Assembly (NCBI GenBank): GCA_025331125.1
Contig: JAOALB010000002.1
Span: forward strand, 620,001 to 684,000
Length of the DNA stretch: 64,000 bases
DNA from: Mycogone perniciosa
Taxonomy: Eukaryota; Ascomycota; Sordariomycetes; Hypocreales; Hypocreaceae
Reading direction: 5' to 3'
The notes under the pieces were generated by a model. That model did no database searches and was not told the origin of the DNA. It saw nothing but the letters and a program-made list of their open reading frames with translations. The first letter of the stretch is position 1; every line of letters starts with the position of its first letter. Of the stretch, positions 54,501-64,000 are shown piece by piece. The translations under genes and the position numbers were made by a program.

Positions 54501-56388
54501 TTGTCGTTCATTCCAGATTTTCAGATGTGTCCTCACATCCCTTGATCAGTACATGCTTGGCGATATGCTTGCAAGACTGTCCAACACCATCGCAGATGAG
54601 GACACAGAGATCCAATCATTCTCGATGGAGATCCTGACAACACTCAAGACTCTCATCATCAAGCTGGATGGTGATAAGCTCACCACGTTCCCTCAGTTCT
54701 TCTGGACGACGTGTGCGTGTCTCGAATCAATCAATGAGCGGGAGTTTCTAGAAGCAGTAGAAATGCTAAACGAGCTTCTCGGAAAACTCGACTTTAGATC
54801 TCTCAACGTGCGGAGGGTGATTGCGGATGGGCAACCAGGTCGATGGGAAGGTCAGTTCGAAGGTCTCCAGCCTTTGCTTCACAAGGGCTTGAGATCCTCA
54901 TTGTGTTGGCAACCAACGTTGGATACTATGGACAAACTGCTCAAGCTGCCAGGAGATGGTCTTGTTGGTGATGATAACAGGCTGTTTTTCTCCTTGCTAG
55001 CAAACTTCCCCCGTTTCCTACACGAACTGGAATGCGGCGGTCTTGGTGTAGACACTCTTACAACAGCCCGGTTACTGTTAGCTGAGTCAGATCGTCAAAG
55101 CCTCCAGGAGATTGGGCTCGTGCTCGACGATCTTGTGTCCGAGAAGTACCATAGCAGCGGAGATCTCTTGAAAGAGCTTTTCTTGGCCCTCCGGGAGCAT
55201 TACTTGCCCCATCTGGAGTTCAAGATGGTTACTTTCTTGATTGGGCTGCTCACCAATTCATTGTCTTGGGTCAAAGTCCAGACTATGCGCATCCTCTGCC
55301 TTGTCATCCCAGAGATTGATATGCGCAATCCTGAAATTGCTGGTCATGGTTCGGACCTTATATCCCCGCTATTGCGTCTTTTGCAGACCGAGTTCTGCAT
55401 GGGCGCTCTCGAGGTGCTGGACAACATTATGACAATGTCAGGGAGTCATATGGACAAACACCACCTGAGGATGAGCATGACTCGTTCTACTTCTAAGGCT
55501 ATTCGCAAGGAGTACGAACGCACCCAGAGCTTGTTTGGTATTCCGGAGGCATCTGGATGGGCCATCCCCGTTCCTGCAAAGAAGACGGAGGCGACACGTG
55601 CCAATATCCATGCTGCCTTCTACATGTGCCAGAGTGCAGAGGGTTCATCAACAGAAGCTACGCCCACCGCTGAAGTTGAATTCCATTCCGATGATTTCTC
55701 CTACGTATATCTCGATGTCCCTGAGCGAACGGAAACCATGCTGTCGGATGAAGCTCGCGTGGATACTCACCCGGGTGATCTAGTCACGAACCTTGACAGC
55801 CTAGATGACTTCTTCGACGAGCCCTCGAGTCCTCACACGGATGATGATGGACGATCTTCGCTAACAATCACGGAGTTTACACCTGAGTCGTTCGAGACTG
55901 GAACGGAATTATACGATGAACAGATCCTCCCAATCTTGCACGAGGCTTCCAACAATACGTCTTTTCAAAACGGCTTCGTTGATAGACCTGCAGTATTCTC
56001 CAGGGAAAACGCTTCTAATACCATGACTCCTGGCGCATTTACCGCTGCCACTAGCATGTCGCCGCGTCCGGCTATGCATTCACGATCTATTACGTCGCCT
56101 TCTGCACCTGCATCCAATTCCCCATCTATAGGTAGAGACGCTGCGTCAGATGATGAGCACTCCACGGCTGGCCATTCAGATGCGGATGACGAGCGACAAG
56201 ACGGGGGTAATATTGATGATGGTTCGTTCTCCCCGGATAGCACCGATAGGACTCACCGACAAGGTCCTCCTCGGCCGCCAAACCTACAACGTCTTACAAG
56301 CAGGGAGAGACCGCCGCCGCAACCCGTTCTCAAGATGGCAAACAAGCTGTATGTGACGAAGATAGCCGGCCAGGGTGATGTGATTTGA
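48534..56388 (+). CDS. tao3: Cell morphogenesis protein Tao3/Pag1/Mor2 (Furry family)
   Basis: Giant scaffold of the RAM/MOR network that activates the NDR kinase Cbk1/Cot1/Orb6 for polarised growth, acting at growth sites and the cell cortex. Exon 2 is 48704-49386 and exon 3 is 49444-56388, with a 57-nt intron that joins HVLFTS to FIAQAEEKL in frame. The open frame of exon 2 starts at a non-ATG codon, so a 5' exon is needed. My best candidate is ATGG at 48534-48537 with donor GTGAGT and acceptor CGTCCCCAG at 48703, giving about 2543 aa. The short stretch LDKEFDWDQPFRPP and the disordered Ser-rich region precede long helical Furry repeats (about 320-2200). The tail after about 2300 is acidic, then Ser/Pro-rich, ending in a conserved-looking VLKMANKLYVTKIAG. 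The gene identity is firm; the first exon is tentative. Confidence 0.9.
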
Positions 56389-56893
56389 ATTCTTGGTGGG
56401 GTGGAAACTATTTGAAGTGTTTTTTTGCTGCTCGAAGATGAATTTACGGGTATACGCGAGAGATGAATTTTTTTGATGAGCTGAGGTTGGATGAATGGAT
56501 GTATACGTCTGGAGATATATGAAAAATACCCCTTTGATAGTTATGAGAGGAAGGGCATTGCATTGACGATACAAGCCCGATTCTGCATGAAACAGTTCAC
56601 GGAAGAACGGTTTTGAAGGGACGAGCGGGCGTACCTGTACAGTATGTATGTGGTTAGGGCAGAGACAAATGTCACGAGTCTTTTGAGTAAGGTATTAGCA
56701 TTTGTTTTTGAAGTTGGGGTAAAACACTTTGTGTGATTAGAGAGACCAACCCTAGCTGCTTTTGCAAACGATAGAACTCCGTGGTTGAAATCCATCTGTG
56801 GTGTCTTGAGAAACTAAATCATGATAAGTAAATAGTCACTGTGGGTATCTCAAGTCGATGCTCGATGGTGATTGCGAAAGCAACATTACTTGA
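56389..56893. other. Convergent spacer TAO3/DIB1
   Basis: 505 bp between two stop codons. It probably holds both 3' UTRs; no other feature is seen. Confidence 0.5.
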
Positions 56894-57443
56894 TTAATAT
56901 CGATGACGTTCTGGTATAGAGTCAGTTTCGGATATGAAAGACATGGGGAAAACAAGGAGGGATGAAGTACCCTTGGGACTGACGACCAAACCACGGCCCT
57001 TCTTGGCACCGCGGTAGATGGACTCAATAATGTCGATGAGCTCCCGCTTATCCTCCAGAACCCAGTTGAGATTGGTGTTGTTGCCGGTTCCGAAGTCGCA
57101 CATTATGTGCTCATTCCGGAAAAAGAACATGATCGTACACGGGTCGTAAAGCTCTGGAGCATCACACAATTAGCAGAAGGGTTTCAGGATGGATATTGGG
57201 AGCAGGCACTTGGCGGCATACCGTACATCTGGTTAAAGCCGGGTACCTGGTCGATACCGCAGACGTAGATAAAACCGAAGTCTTGACCTTGTCGGCGATC
57301 TTGTAGAGGCCTTCGCCCTGGCGCATGCAGTCTGGGTCCCAAGCGCGGCCGAAGCGAATCACAACGAGGCGTTCTTCCTTGCTGAGCACAGCTTGGTCAG
57401 CATGCCAGCCGGAGCTAAGGTAGGGGACCACAACGGAGCCCAT
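56894..57443 (-). CDS. dib1: U5 snRNP protein Dib1/Dim1, with an apparent one-base deletion
   Basis: Thioredoxin-fold protein of the U4/U6.U5 tri-snRNP, essential for spliceosome activation in studied fungi. Exons on the minus strand: 57443-57222, 57153-56971 and 56910-56894, with introns of 68 and 60 nt. The sequence GSVVVPYLSSGWHADQAV, then VVIRFGRAWDPDCMRQ, is in one frame. The rest of exon 1 (GFIYVCGIDQVPGFNQMY) is in another, and the shift falls at about 57278-57284. Exon 1 is 222 nt, while the second exon's phase requires 223 (or 220), so one base appears to be missing. Exons 2 and 3 are intact through NWVLEDKRELIDIIE and the KKGRGLVVSPK end. With the base present the protein would be 140 aa (family about 142). 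Because the gene is essential and otherwise clean, an assembly error is the likeliest cause. Confidence 0.88.
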
Positions 57444-57702
57444 GATTGTGTAATAATATGACTGTCAGGCTGTGAAGGAAGCAGAAGGGTTCAAGAAAGT
57501 TGAAATAAGGCTGCGGGCTGACGTCGATGGTGGGGCATTGTTTGGAGGTGTCCTGATAAGCGATAAGCTTCGGAACCTCGTTTGAAGAATAAAGCTTGGC
57601 TTCGTTTTGGGTGTTTATTATCCTACCTAGTATTCCGTAGTCATCCTTAACCTGACGAGAGCAAAGACAGTCGAAAGTTTGCGACTCCATGTCAATTGGA
57701 TA

Positions 57703-58392
57703 ATGCTGGGGCGCGGCATCAAACTATGTCGCCTGAGAGCCCGCCAGCGTCCTTCCATCAACAATGTCGCCATCCTGACGCAAGGCTTCAGTAGCACTGG
57801 TGCGCCCTTGGTATATCCCGAGGCATCCTCTACACAGCATTCGGACCTCCCCACGTTCCTTGCTTATGCAAAACGCGCAGGATGGGATGAGGAGTCTAAC
57901 ATTTACGTTGGAACTCACTATGAGTACACGGTCGCCGAAAGCCTTACCCGATATGGCTTCTTCTTGAAGAGAATAGGCGGGGCGTCAGACGGTGGCACTG
58001 ACCTGCTGGGAACATGGACACCTCCGTCAACGTCTCAAACGATGAGAGTTCTAATTCAATGCAAAGCCGGTAAGACGGGCCCTCACTACGTCCGAGAGCT
58101 GGAGGGTTCCTTTGTGGGAGCTCCGGTCGGATGGAGAGGGCCAGGAGTGTTGGGCTTATTGGTGAGCGAGAAGACTGCGACAAAAGGTGTAAGGGATGCC
58201 TTGGGAAGAAGTCGGTCGCCGATGGGATATCTCAGTTGCTCCAAGGACGGCGTCCTCAAGCAGATTCTTTGGAATCAAAGGGCAGAAGAAGAAGGGCTAG
58301 AAGGATTTGCAGTTGCTGTAAAGCATGACGGAAAGATGGATAGACTTGTCCTTGTTCAGAACGGGAAGCCATTGCCATTGCTTGATTGGTGA
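57703..58392 (+). CDS. rrg7: Rrg7-like mitochondrial protein, PD-(D/E)XK nuclease fold
   Basis: Related to yeast Rrg7 (required for respiratory growth), a mitochondrial protein of unclear activity. The longest open frame starts at TTG at 57679; the first ATG is 57703, giving 229 aa. Residues 1-35 are basic with Arg, Ser and no acids, fitting a mitochondrial presequence. A restriction-endonuclease-like core follows: the helix GTHYEYTVAESLTRYGF, then GGASDGGTDLLGTW and VLIQCKAG, which match the Glu...Asp...(Q/E)xK pattern of PD-(D/E)XK enzymes. A second half (VLGLLVSEKTATKGV) resembles the rest of that fold. It starts 259 bp from DIB1 on the opposite strand. The family call is fairly secure; nuclease activity is inference. 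Confidence 0.85.
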   Translation: MLGRGIKLCRLRARQRPSINNVAILTQGFSSTGAPLVYPEASSTQHSDLPTFLAYAKRAGWDEESNIYVGTHYEYTVAESLTRYGFFLKRIGGASDGGTDLLGTWTPPSTSQTMRVLIQCKAGKTGPHYVRELEGSFVGAPVGWRGPGVLGLLVSEKTATKGVRDALGRSRSPMGYLSCSKDGVLKQILWNQRAEEEGLEGFAVAVKHDGKMDRLVLVQNGKPLPLLDW

Positions 58393-58541
58393 AGCACAGA
58401 TCAACGTTTTGGGCGCGTCGGCAGGCATGCAGCAAGCAACACACGGTCACACGACAGACACATAAGGATATGCTCGATAACTCCATGAAAACGCCTAACA
58501 TGATGCATCCGACAATGACTTTAATTAATGCCACAAAAGTC

Positions 58542-59024
58542 CTAGTCGTCCCAGACGGACGCTTTTGCCTTTTCCGTGAGCTCACGCTGCCTCTGCTCCT
58601 CAGCCTTTTCTTGCTCTCTCTTCTTCTTCTCTTGCTCTCGGATGGCCTTCTGATAGGCCTTCTGTTCCTCAGTCTGCTTTGGAGCTTTCAAACCGAGCCC
58701 AGCAGCGATCATGCGCCGTGCCACAGCATCTGTCTTCTCTGGCCTCCGAGCAGATGCGGCATCACTGCTGGGCGATGTCGGAGTCGTGCCCGTCATGGAG
58801 GCCCATTCATAGCCAGAGCCGTAGCTTGGAGAACTGGGAGTAGGCGGAGGAGCTGCAGGGCCAGACCCGTTGGATGCTGACTCTGGTTCCGCCGAAGTCT
58901 CATCTTGATCAGATACGTCCTCATCCTCCCAGGAATCTGCAACGACCTTTTTAGACTTGGGCTTGGTCGTCTTGGTAGTGTCCTTGACGGTGTCTATGGA
59001 GAGCTTTGATAGGGATGATGCCAT
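58542..59024 (-). CDS. Small coiled-coil protein of unknown function
   Basis: Single exon, 160 aa, ATG at 59024. I do not recognise a named family. Residues 1-30 are Ser/Thr/Lys-rich, followed by an acidic SWEDEDVSD stretch (31-39) and a Ser/Pro-rich disordered middle (40-95). The short hydrophobic motif ARRMIAAGLGLK (102-113) looks conserved in style. It is followed by a charged Glu/Lys/Gln-rich helix (117-152, probable coiled coil) and ends in VWDD. The coding look is good: codon choice and composition are like its neighbours and the frame is clean. It is convergent with RRG7 (149 bp) and divergent from PIM1 (805 bp). The charged helix suggests a protein or RNA binding adaptor, but that is a guess. 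Confidence 0.75.
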   Translation of the reverse strand: MASSLSKLSIDTVKDTTKTTKPKSKKVVADSWEDEDVSDQDETSAEPESASNGSGPAAPPPTPSSPSYGSGYEWASMTGTTPTSPSSDAASARRPEKTDAVARRMIAAGLGLKAPKQTEEQKAYQKAIREQEKKKREQEKAEEQRQRELTEKAKASVWDD

Positions 59025-59829
59025 GATGTTTGATTAAATAAAAAAAAAAGAGAAATTATGGATGGATGATTCACGGCAGAATGATGGCTAGTAAGTTAAA
59101 AGAAGAAGATAGAATATGATATGGCATTCGCAAGTGGTTGCGGCTCCAAACTACACCTGAAAAATAATCAAGCAAATGGATTACCTTTATGCCCCGCAGC
59201 GGGCTCACACTTGTGAAGCCACATTTGGCAGTCTAGCACCTGACGTCGTCGAGTAAGCGATTCGTTGATTCTGTCAGTTGCAGCGCCCTATGGAAGCAGT
59301 GATTTCGGTGCATTGAAAGAGCAATCCAATAAAAACTTGAGAGTGGTACTCGTATTAAATACAGGCATAACCTGCTTGAAGAAACAGATACTGTCTCATA
59401 TTTTGACACCAAATGCTTCACAAAGAACATTACAGCCTTATCTTATCCCCGCGATATTACGATACCCCGCCACAAGTGGTTCGAGCCAATGCCGGGGATC
59501 ATCCGATGGAAGCTACTAGGCCTCTCGAGTCTTGGCGGTGATGTTGCTTGAGCAGCCTAGAGCTCTGGATTATTAACTGCATATAATTTAGCATCCGTCC
59601 TGAGTCTGTATTACTCAGTCACCTCCGCCGCTCCGGCAATGCCCACGATTGGGGACACAATAGTCAGTTCTGTTTGGGCTCGCCAGAACTAGTATCTGCC
59701 TCAGTCCTTTGCCCAGAATTCACTCTCCGTTTTCTTGCGCCCGCCTCTCTCTCTCTCTCTCTCGGAGCGCCGACACTATCCCGATACCACACCCGAACAG
59801 CTCCCTAGGAAGCTTCCCCTACTGTCGCC
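59025..59829. promoter_or_regulatory. Divergent region between coiled-coil gene and PIM1
   Basis: 805 bp between divergent starts. It contains an A-run just upstream of the coiled-coil gene, a bulged inverted repeat at 59461-59500 and a (CT)n tract at 59745-59763 in the PIM1 leader. No RNA gene is identified. Confidence 0.5.
59745..59763 (+). repeat. (CT)n microsatellite in the PIM1 leader
   Basis: About nine CT units roughly 70 bp before the start codon. CT-rich blocks are common just upstream of fungal transcription starts. Confidence 0.85.
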
Positions 59830-62800
59830 ATGATCCCCCGATCTCGAGCCTCCGGGCGCTTGATTCTGGAGCGCTCGGTCGCACATGCTGGCAGAGCGCT
59901 CCCAGAGTCAGTACCGAGAGCATGGACCTTGAGTTCAGCATACCGCGCCACGCAAATCTGCGGCCGTCGCTATCCCGGGTTGAGACCGCGGTTAGCTGGC
60001 GCTGCCTTCTCCACGAGCGCAAGATTGGGGAAAGAGAAGGATAAGGACAATAAGTTCTTCGACCCTGTTGTTCAGCCTTCTACCGAGGCGTTGTCCGAAG
60101 AAGAGGCCAAGGCCAACCTGGAGGACAAGACGGGAGAAGTCTCCGAATCCAAGGCTGCTGCTGCCGATTCATTGGCCTCTGCAAAAAGTGAAAATGCTGG
60201 ACAATCGCAAGATGGAAAAGCTAGCGGTGCTGCAGGAAGCTCTGCCGGTGCTGGGTCGGGCTCGGGAGGCGATAATTCAGGCGGCGAAAGTGGAAAGCGA
60301 GGTCGCAAGTCTGCTGAGCGAGCGCTGCAAAAGCCGGTTGTTCCGGAGGTATACCCACAGGTCCTGGCGATACCAATTGCTCGACGACCGCTATTCCCAG
60401 GCTTCTACAAGGCCATTACTATCAAAGACCCCAATGTGGCGACGGCAATCACTGAGTCGATCAAGCGGGGCCAGCCCTATGTTGGGGCTTTTCTCTTCAA
60501 GGATGAGAATGAGGATGAAGACATCATTCGAAATGTTGACGATGTATACGACGTCGGTGTCTTCGCCCAAATTACCAGCGCTTTCCCTATACATGGACAA
60601 GAAGGCGCATTGACGGCAATCCTCTATCCTCACCGTAGGATCAAGCTATCTAGTCTTGTTCCTCCTGGGGGTCAAGATGTCAAGAAAGGAGACGCCAAGT
60701 CAGAACCTGATGTGCCTCAGCCGATACCACAGAAGTCTGCCGACGAAGACTCTCAACAAGAGAAGAAGGGTGACGTGGTGGCAAGCTTTGAAGAGAGCGC
60801 TGTGGAGAAGAAATCCGACCAGGTGGCCGAGAAGTATGAGCCGACCTCCTTCCTCAAGAGATACCCCGTCAGTCTCGTCAATGTAGAAAATCTGGTCGAT
60901 GAGCCTTACGACCCTAAGAGCCCGGTCATCCGTGCCGTCACCAACGAGATCGTCAACGTCTTCAAAGAGGTTGCTACGATGAACAACCTCTTCAGGGACC
61001 AAATTTCCACATTCTCCATGAGTCAGTCTACAGGAAATGTCACTTCAGAGCCCGCCAAGCTGGCAGACTTTGCCGCCGCAGTTTCTTCCGGCGAGCAACA
61101 AGAGCTTCAGGAGGTACTTGGATGTATGAATATCGAGGAGAGGATGCAAAAGGCATTGATCGTGCTGAAAAAGGAACTCATGAATGCACAATTGCAATCC
61201 AAGATCACCAAGGACGTGGAAAGCAAGATCAGCAAACGTCAGCGTGAATACTGGCTCATGGAGCAGATGAAGGGCATCCGCCGCGAGCTCGGCCTGGAGT
61301 CGGACGGCAAGGATAAACTGGTCGAGAAATTCAAGGAGAAGGCGGCCAAGCTTGCCATGCCCGATGCCGTTCGCAAGGTCTTTGACGAGGAGATTAACAA
61401 GCTGGCCCATCTGGAAACTGCGGCTTCAGAATTCAACGTGACGAGGAACTACCTGGATTGGTTGACTCAGATACCCTGGGGTCAAAGTAGTGCCGAGAAC
61501 TTTGGTATTCCGAATGCAGTTAAAGTACTTGACGAGGATCATTATGGTCTGCAAGATGTGAAGGACCGAATTCTTGAGTTCATCGCCGTGGGCAAGCTGC
61601 GGGGTTCTGTCGAGGGCAAGATCCTCTGCTTCGTTGGCCCTCCTGGTGTTGGCAAGACCAGCATTGGAAAGTCAATTGCCCGAGCTCTCAACCGAGAATA
61701 TTACCGGTTCAGCGTTGGCGGTCTCACAGATGTTGCGGAGATCAAAGGTCATCGGAGAACATACGTCGGTGCGCTGCCGGGTCGAATTATCCAAGCCTTG
61801 AAGAAGTGTCAGACGGAGAACCCGCTTATTCTGATCGACGAGATTGATAAAATTGGCCGAGGTTACCAAGGAGACCCTTCATCTGCTCTCCTTGAGTTGT
61901 TGGACCCTGAGCAAAACAGCTCATTCCTCGACCACTACATGGATGTCCCAGTCGACCTATCGAAAGTCTTGTTCGTCTGCACGGCTAATATGACGGATAC
62001 AATCCCCAGGCCTCTCCTTGACCGAATGGAGCTGATCACTCTCTCTGGATATGTCGCGGATGAGAAAAAGGCCATCGCCAACAAGTACCTTGCCCCAGCT
62101 GCCAAGGAAGCAGCTGGCCTTAAGAACGCAGACGTTCAACTCACCGACGAGGCTATCGAAGAGCTTATCAAGTCTTACTGCAGAGAGTCAGGTGTCCGAA
62201 ACTTGAAGAAGCAGATTGAGAAGGTGTATCGGAAATCTGCGCTCAAGATCGTTAAAGAGCTGGGAGAGGATGTCCTACCTGAAGAGGAGGCTCTGACGGA
62301 AGAAGGCAAGGCCGCTGCCAAGGAAGCGGAGAAAAAGGCCGAAGAGTCTGCCGAGTCTGAAGAGAGTGGAAAGGGAAAGGCTGCTACAGAAGCAAGCGAG
62401 GGCGAGACCACGGAGAAGCCGAGACAGCCCTTGAAGGTCCCCGATTCAGTCCATGTCAGTATCGGCAAGGACAACCTGACTGATTACATTGGACCCCCTG
62501 TGTTCACCTCTGATCGACTCTACGATGTCAGCCCGCCAGGTGTCTCCATGGGTCTTGCTTGGACCCAAATGGGCGGCGCTGCTATGTACATTGAATCTAT
62601 TCTTCAGGCACCTCTTCGGCCCAGCTCACGGCCGGGTTTGGAAATCACAGGCAACCTCAAGTCGGTGATGAAGGAGTCAACTACCATCGCCTACTCTTTC
62701 GCCAAGTCGTTCATAGTTAACCAGTTCCCGGATAACCACTTCTTCGACAAGGCAAAGATGCACCTTCACGTTCCCGACGGCGCAGTTTCCAAGGATGGCC

Positions 62801-63248
62801 CATCTGCGGGCATTACAATGGCAACATCGTTGCTGTCGCTCGCTCTAGACACGCCGGTGAACCCGACAGTGGCGATGACTGGCGAGCTCACCCTGACAGG
62901 CAAGGTGTTGCGGATCGGTGGATTACGGGAGAAGACAGTGGCAGCCAGGAGGGCGGGATGCAAGACAGTCATCTTCCCCAAGGACAACATGTCAGACTGG
63001 CTGGAACTGCCACAGGTGTGTGGCCTTGGACCCCATGTTTTCTGTTTTTTTTTTAATGAATCGGTGTGACTAACTTTCTATAGACGATCAAAGAGGGCAT
63101 CGAGGGCCATGCTGTGGGTTGGTACTCCGAAGTGTTTGATCTCATCTTCCCCGAGCTGGACCGCGAAAAGGCCAACAAGTGCAAAACCTGCGAGTGGAAA
63201 AAGCAGCAAAAGAAGGATGATTCGGAGCGTGCAGAGGATGACGATTAG
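59830..63248 (+). CDS. pim1: Mitochondrial Lon protease Pim1
   Basis: ATP-dependent serine protease of the mitochondrial matrix that removes misfolded and oxidised proteins and maintains mtDNA. Two exons, 59830-63015 and 63084-63248, with a 68-nt intron, give 1116 aa. A basic, Arg-rich presequence covers about residues 1-65, then a Ser/Gly/Glu-rich linker. The N-terminal substrate domain starts near 174 (VYPQVLAIPIARRPLFPG). The AAA+ module has Walker A GPPGVGKT at 603-610 and Walker B ILIDEID with D670/E671. An acidic Lys/Glu insert follows the AAA lid. The protease domain has the catalytic dyad Ser992 (KDGPSAG) and Lys1035 (GGLREK). Exon 2 adds TIKEGIEGHAVGWYSEVFDLIF and a short tail with CKTC and lysines. 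All catalytic residues are intact. Confidence 0.96.
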
Positions 63249-64000
63249 ACGAATTTCTTGTTGCTGCATTGAAGTCGGGCCGGCTGCATGCATTCATTCA
63301 TAATGCCTTGGACTCTGGCGAGGGCGCATGACTTTGGCGTTTTCTCTTATATATATTTTGGGCATGCGACGGAGGAGGGGTGTGGTCAGGGCTGGGTTTG
63401 AAGGATATGGCGCGAACAGAATCACTCCTACTCATCTGTGAATTTTTACGATTGTTTAAAAAGATCTTGTACTTATAGTAGATACTTGGAGAGGCCGAGG
63501 GGTGTTGTAGAATTGAAGCTGAAGCTCGAGGCTCGAAGGTCTTGGGCAGTAGACGATCAGAAACGAACCATTGTCTCGTGTTTCATGTGTATTGGCTTTG
63601 GTATCGTCATGTCATGCCGTGGATACGAAGTATTACGGCGGAGTGCAACTATTATTATCATCGGACAGATTCCCAGTCTAGAGATAAGCTGACAGAATCC
63701 GATAGTCGGGCCTAAAATCGGTGCTCCTGGATTGATGACCCATCAACTCGACTCGACTGAATCAACTTGGAACAGGCACGTGGCCCAGTTCGAAGAAGTC
63801 GTTTGACAATGTCGAATTGACTTTGCGACGGACCTTGAGAGTTATTGTTCCATATCCCACCCACAAACAAAACGGCGTGGGGTTTGTATATACAGAGTAT
63901 CGACTAAGTTCCGATCCGGTATGCGGGTCGGGAATGCGGGACGAGCCTAGCTGGTCGGGGTCCTCCGGAGGGAGAGGAGAAGCTGACTGAAAAAGCAAAA
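63249..64000. other. PIM1 3' flank to window end
   Basis: 752 bp without a convincing gene. The first part is presumably the PIM1 3' UTR. The short frames at 63438-63692 and 63762-63998 show no family features, and the next gene is outside the window. Confidence 0.5.

Overview
The window is nuclear DNA of a filamentous ascomycete, most likely a Sordariomycete and perhaps Hypocreales (inference from protein resemblance, not tested). The evidence is short GT-AG introns of about 50-110 nt with CTAAC/CTGAC-like branch sites, fungal-style core proteins and moderately GC-rich genes separated by long gene-poor spacers. I see no transposon ORF, CRISPR array, virus or secondary-metabolite cluster. One tRNA gene (Gln, CTG) is present.

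Region 1 (0-12.5 kb) is compact and holds housekeeping genes: the cohesin loader SCC2 (-), RNA polymerase I subunit RPA12 (+), deoxyhypusine hydroxylase (-), tRNA-Gln (+), the Fe-S scaffold NBP35 (+), a GMF/AIM7 actin regulator (-) and a CinA/MoaB-type molybdopterin-binding-domain protein (+) that carries a 9-nt coding microexon. Region 2 (12.5-23.4 kb) is looser: a 4.4-kb spacer rich in the motif TACGGAGTA, then ras1 (+), then a 990-aa cysteine-rich protein (-) that is the most unusual gene here. Its N-terminal half carries a run of Zn(II)2Cys6-like clusters, where fungal transcription factors normally have one.

Region 3 (23.4-40 kb) contains the karyopherin MTR10 (-), 5-formyl-THF cyclo-ligase (-), an OPT oligopeptide transporter (+), proteasome subunit RPN1 (-), the ribosome-biogenesis kinase RIO2 (+) and an RBMS-like two-RRM protein (-) with probable 5' UTR introns. 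Region 4 (40-64 kb) contains cytochrome P450 reductase (-), a second TACGGAGTA-rich spacer, the giant Furry/TAO3 morphogenesis scaffold (+), U5 snRNP protein DIB1 (-) with an apparent one-base deletion in its first exon, a mitochondrial RRG7-like protein (+), a small coiled-coil protein of unknown function (-) and mitochondrial Lon protease PIM1 (+).

The genes do not form one pathway. They are conserved genes, many of them in divergent pairs: SCC2/RPA12, GMF/CinA-like, FAU1/OPT, RPN1/RIO2, CPR/TAO3, DIB1/RRG7 and the coiled-coil gene/PIM1. Exon coordinates below come from reading splice signals and checking that frame and family similarity stay continuous. The least certain points are the first coding exon of TAO3, the final exons of the RRM gene and the untranslated introns.
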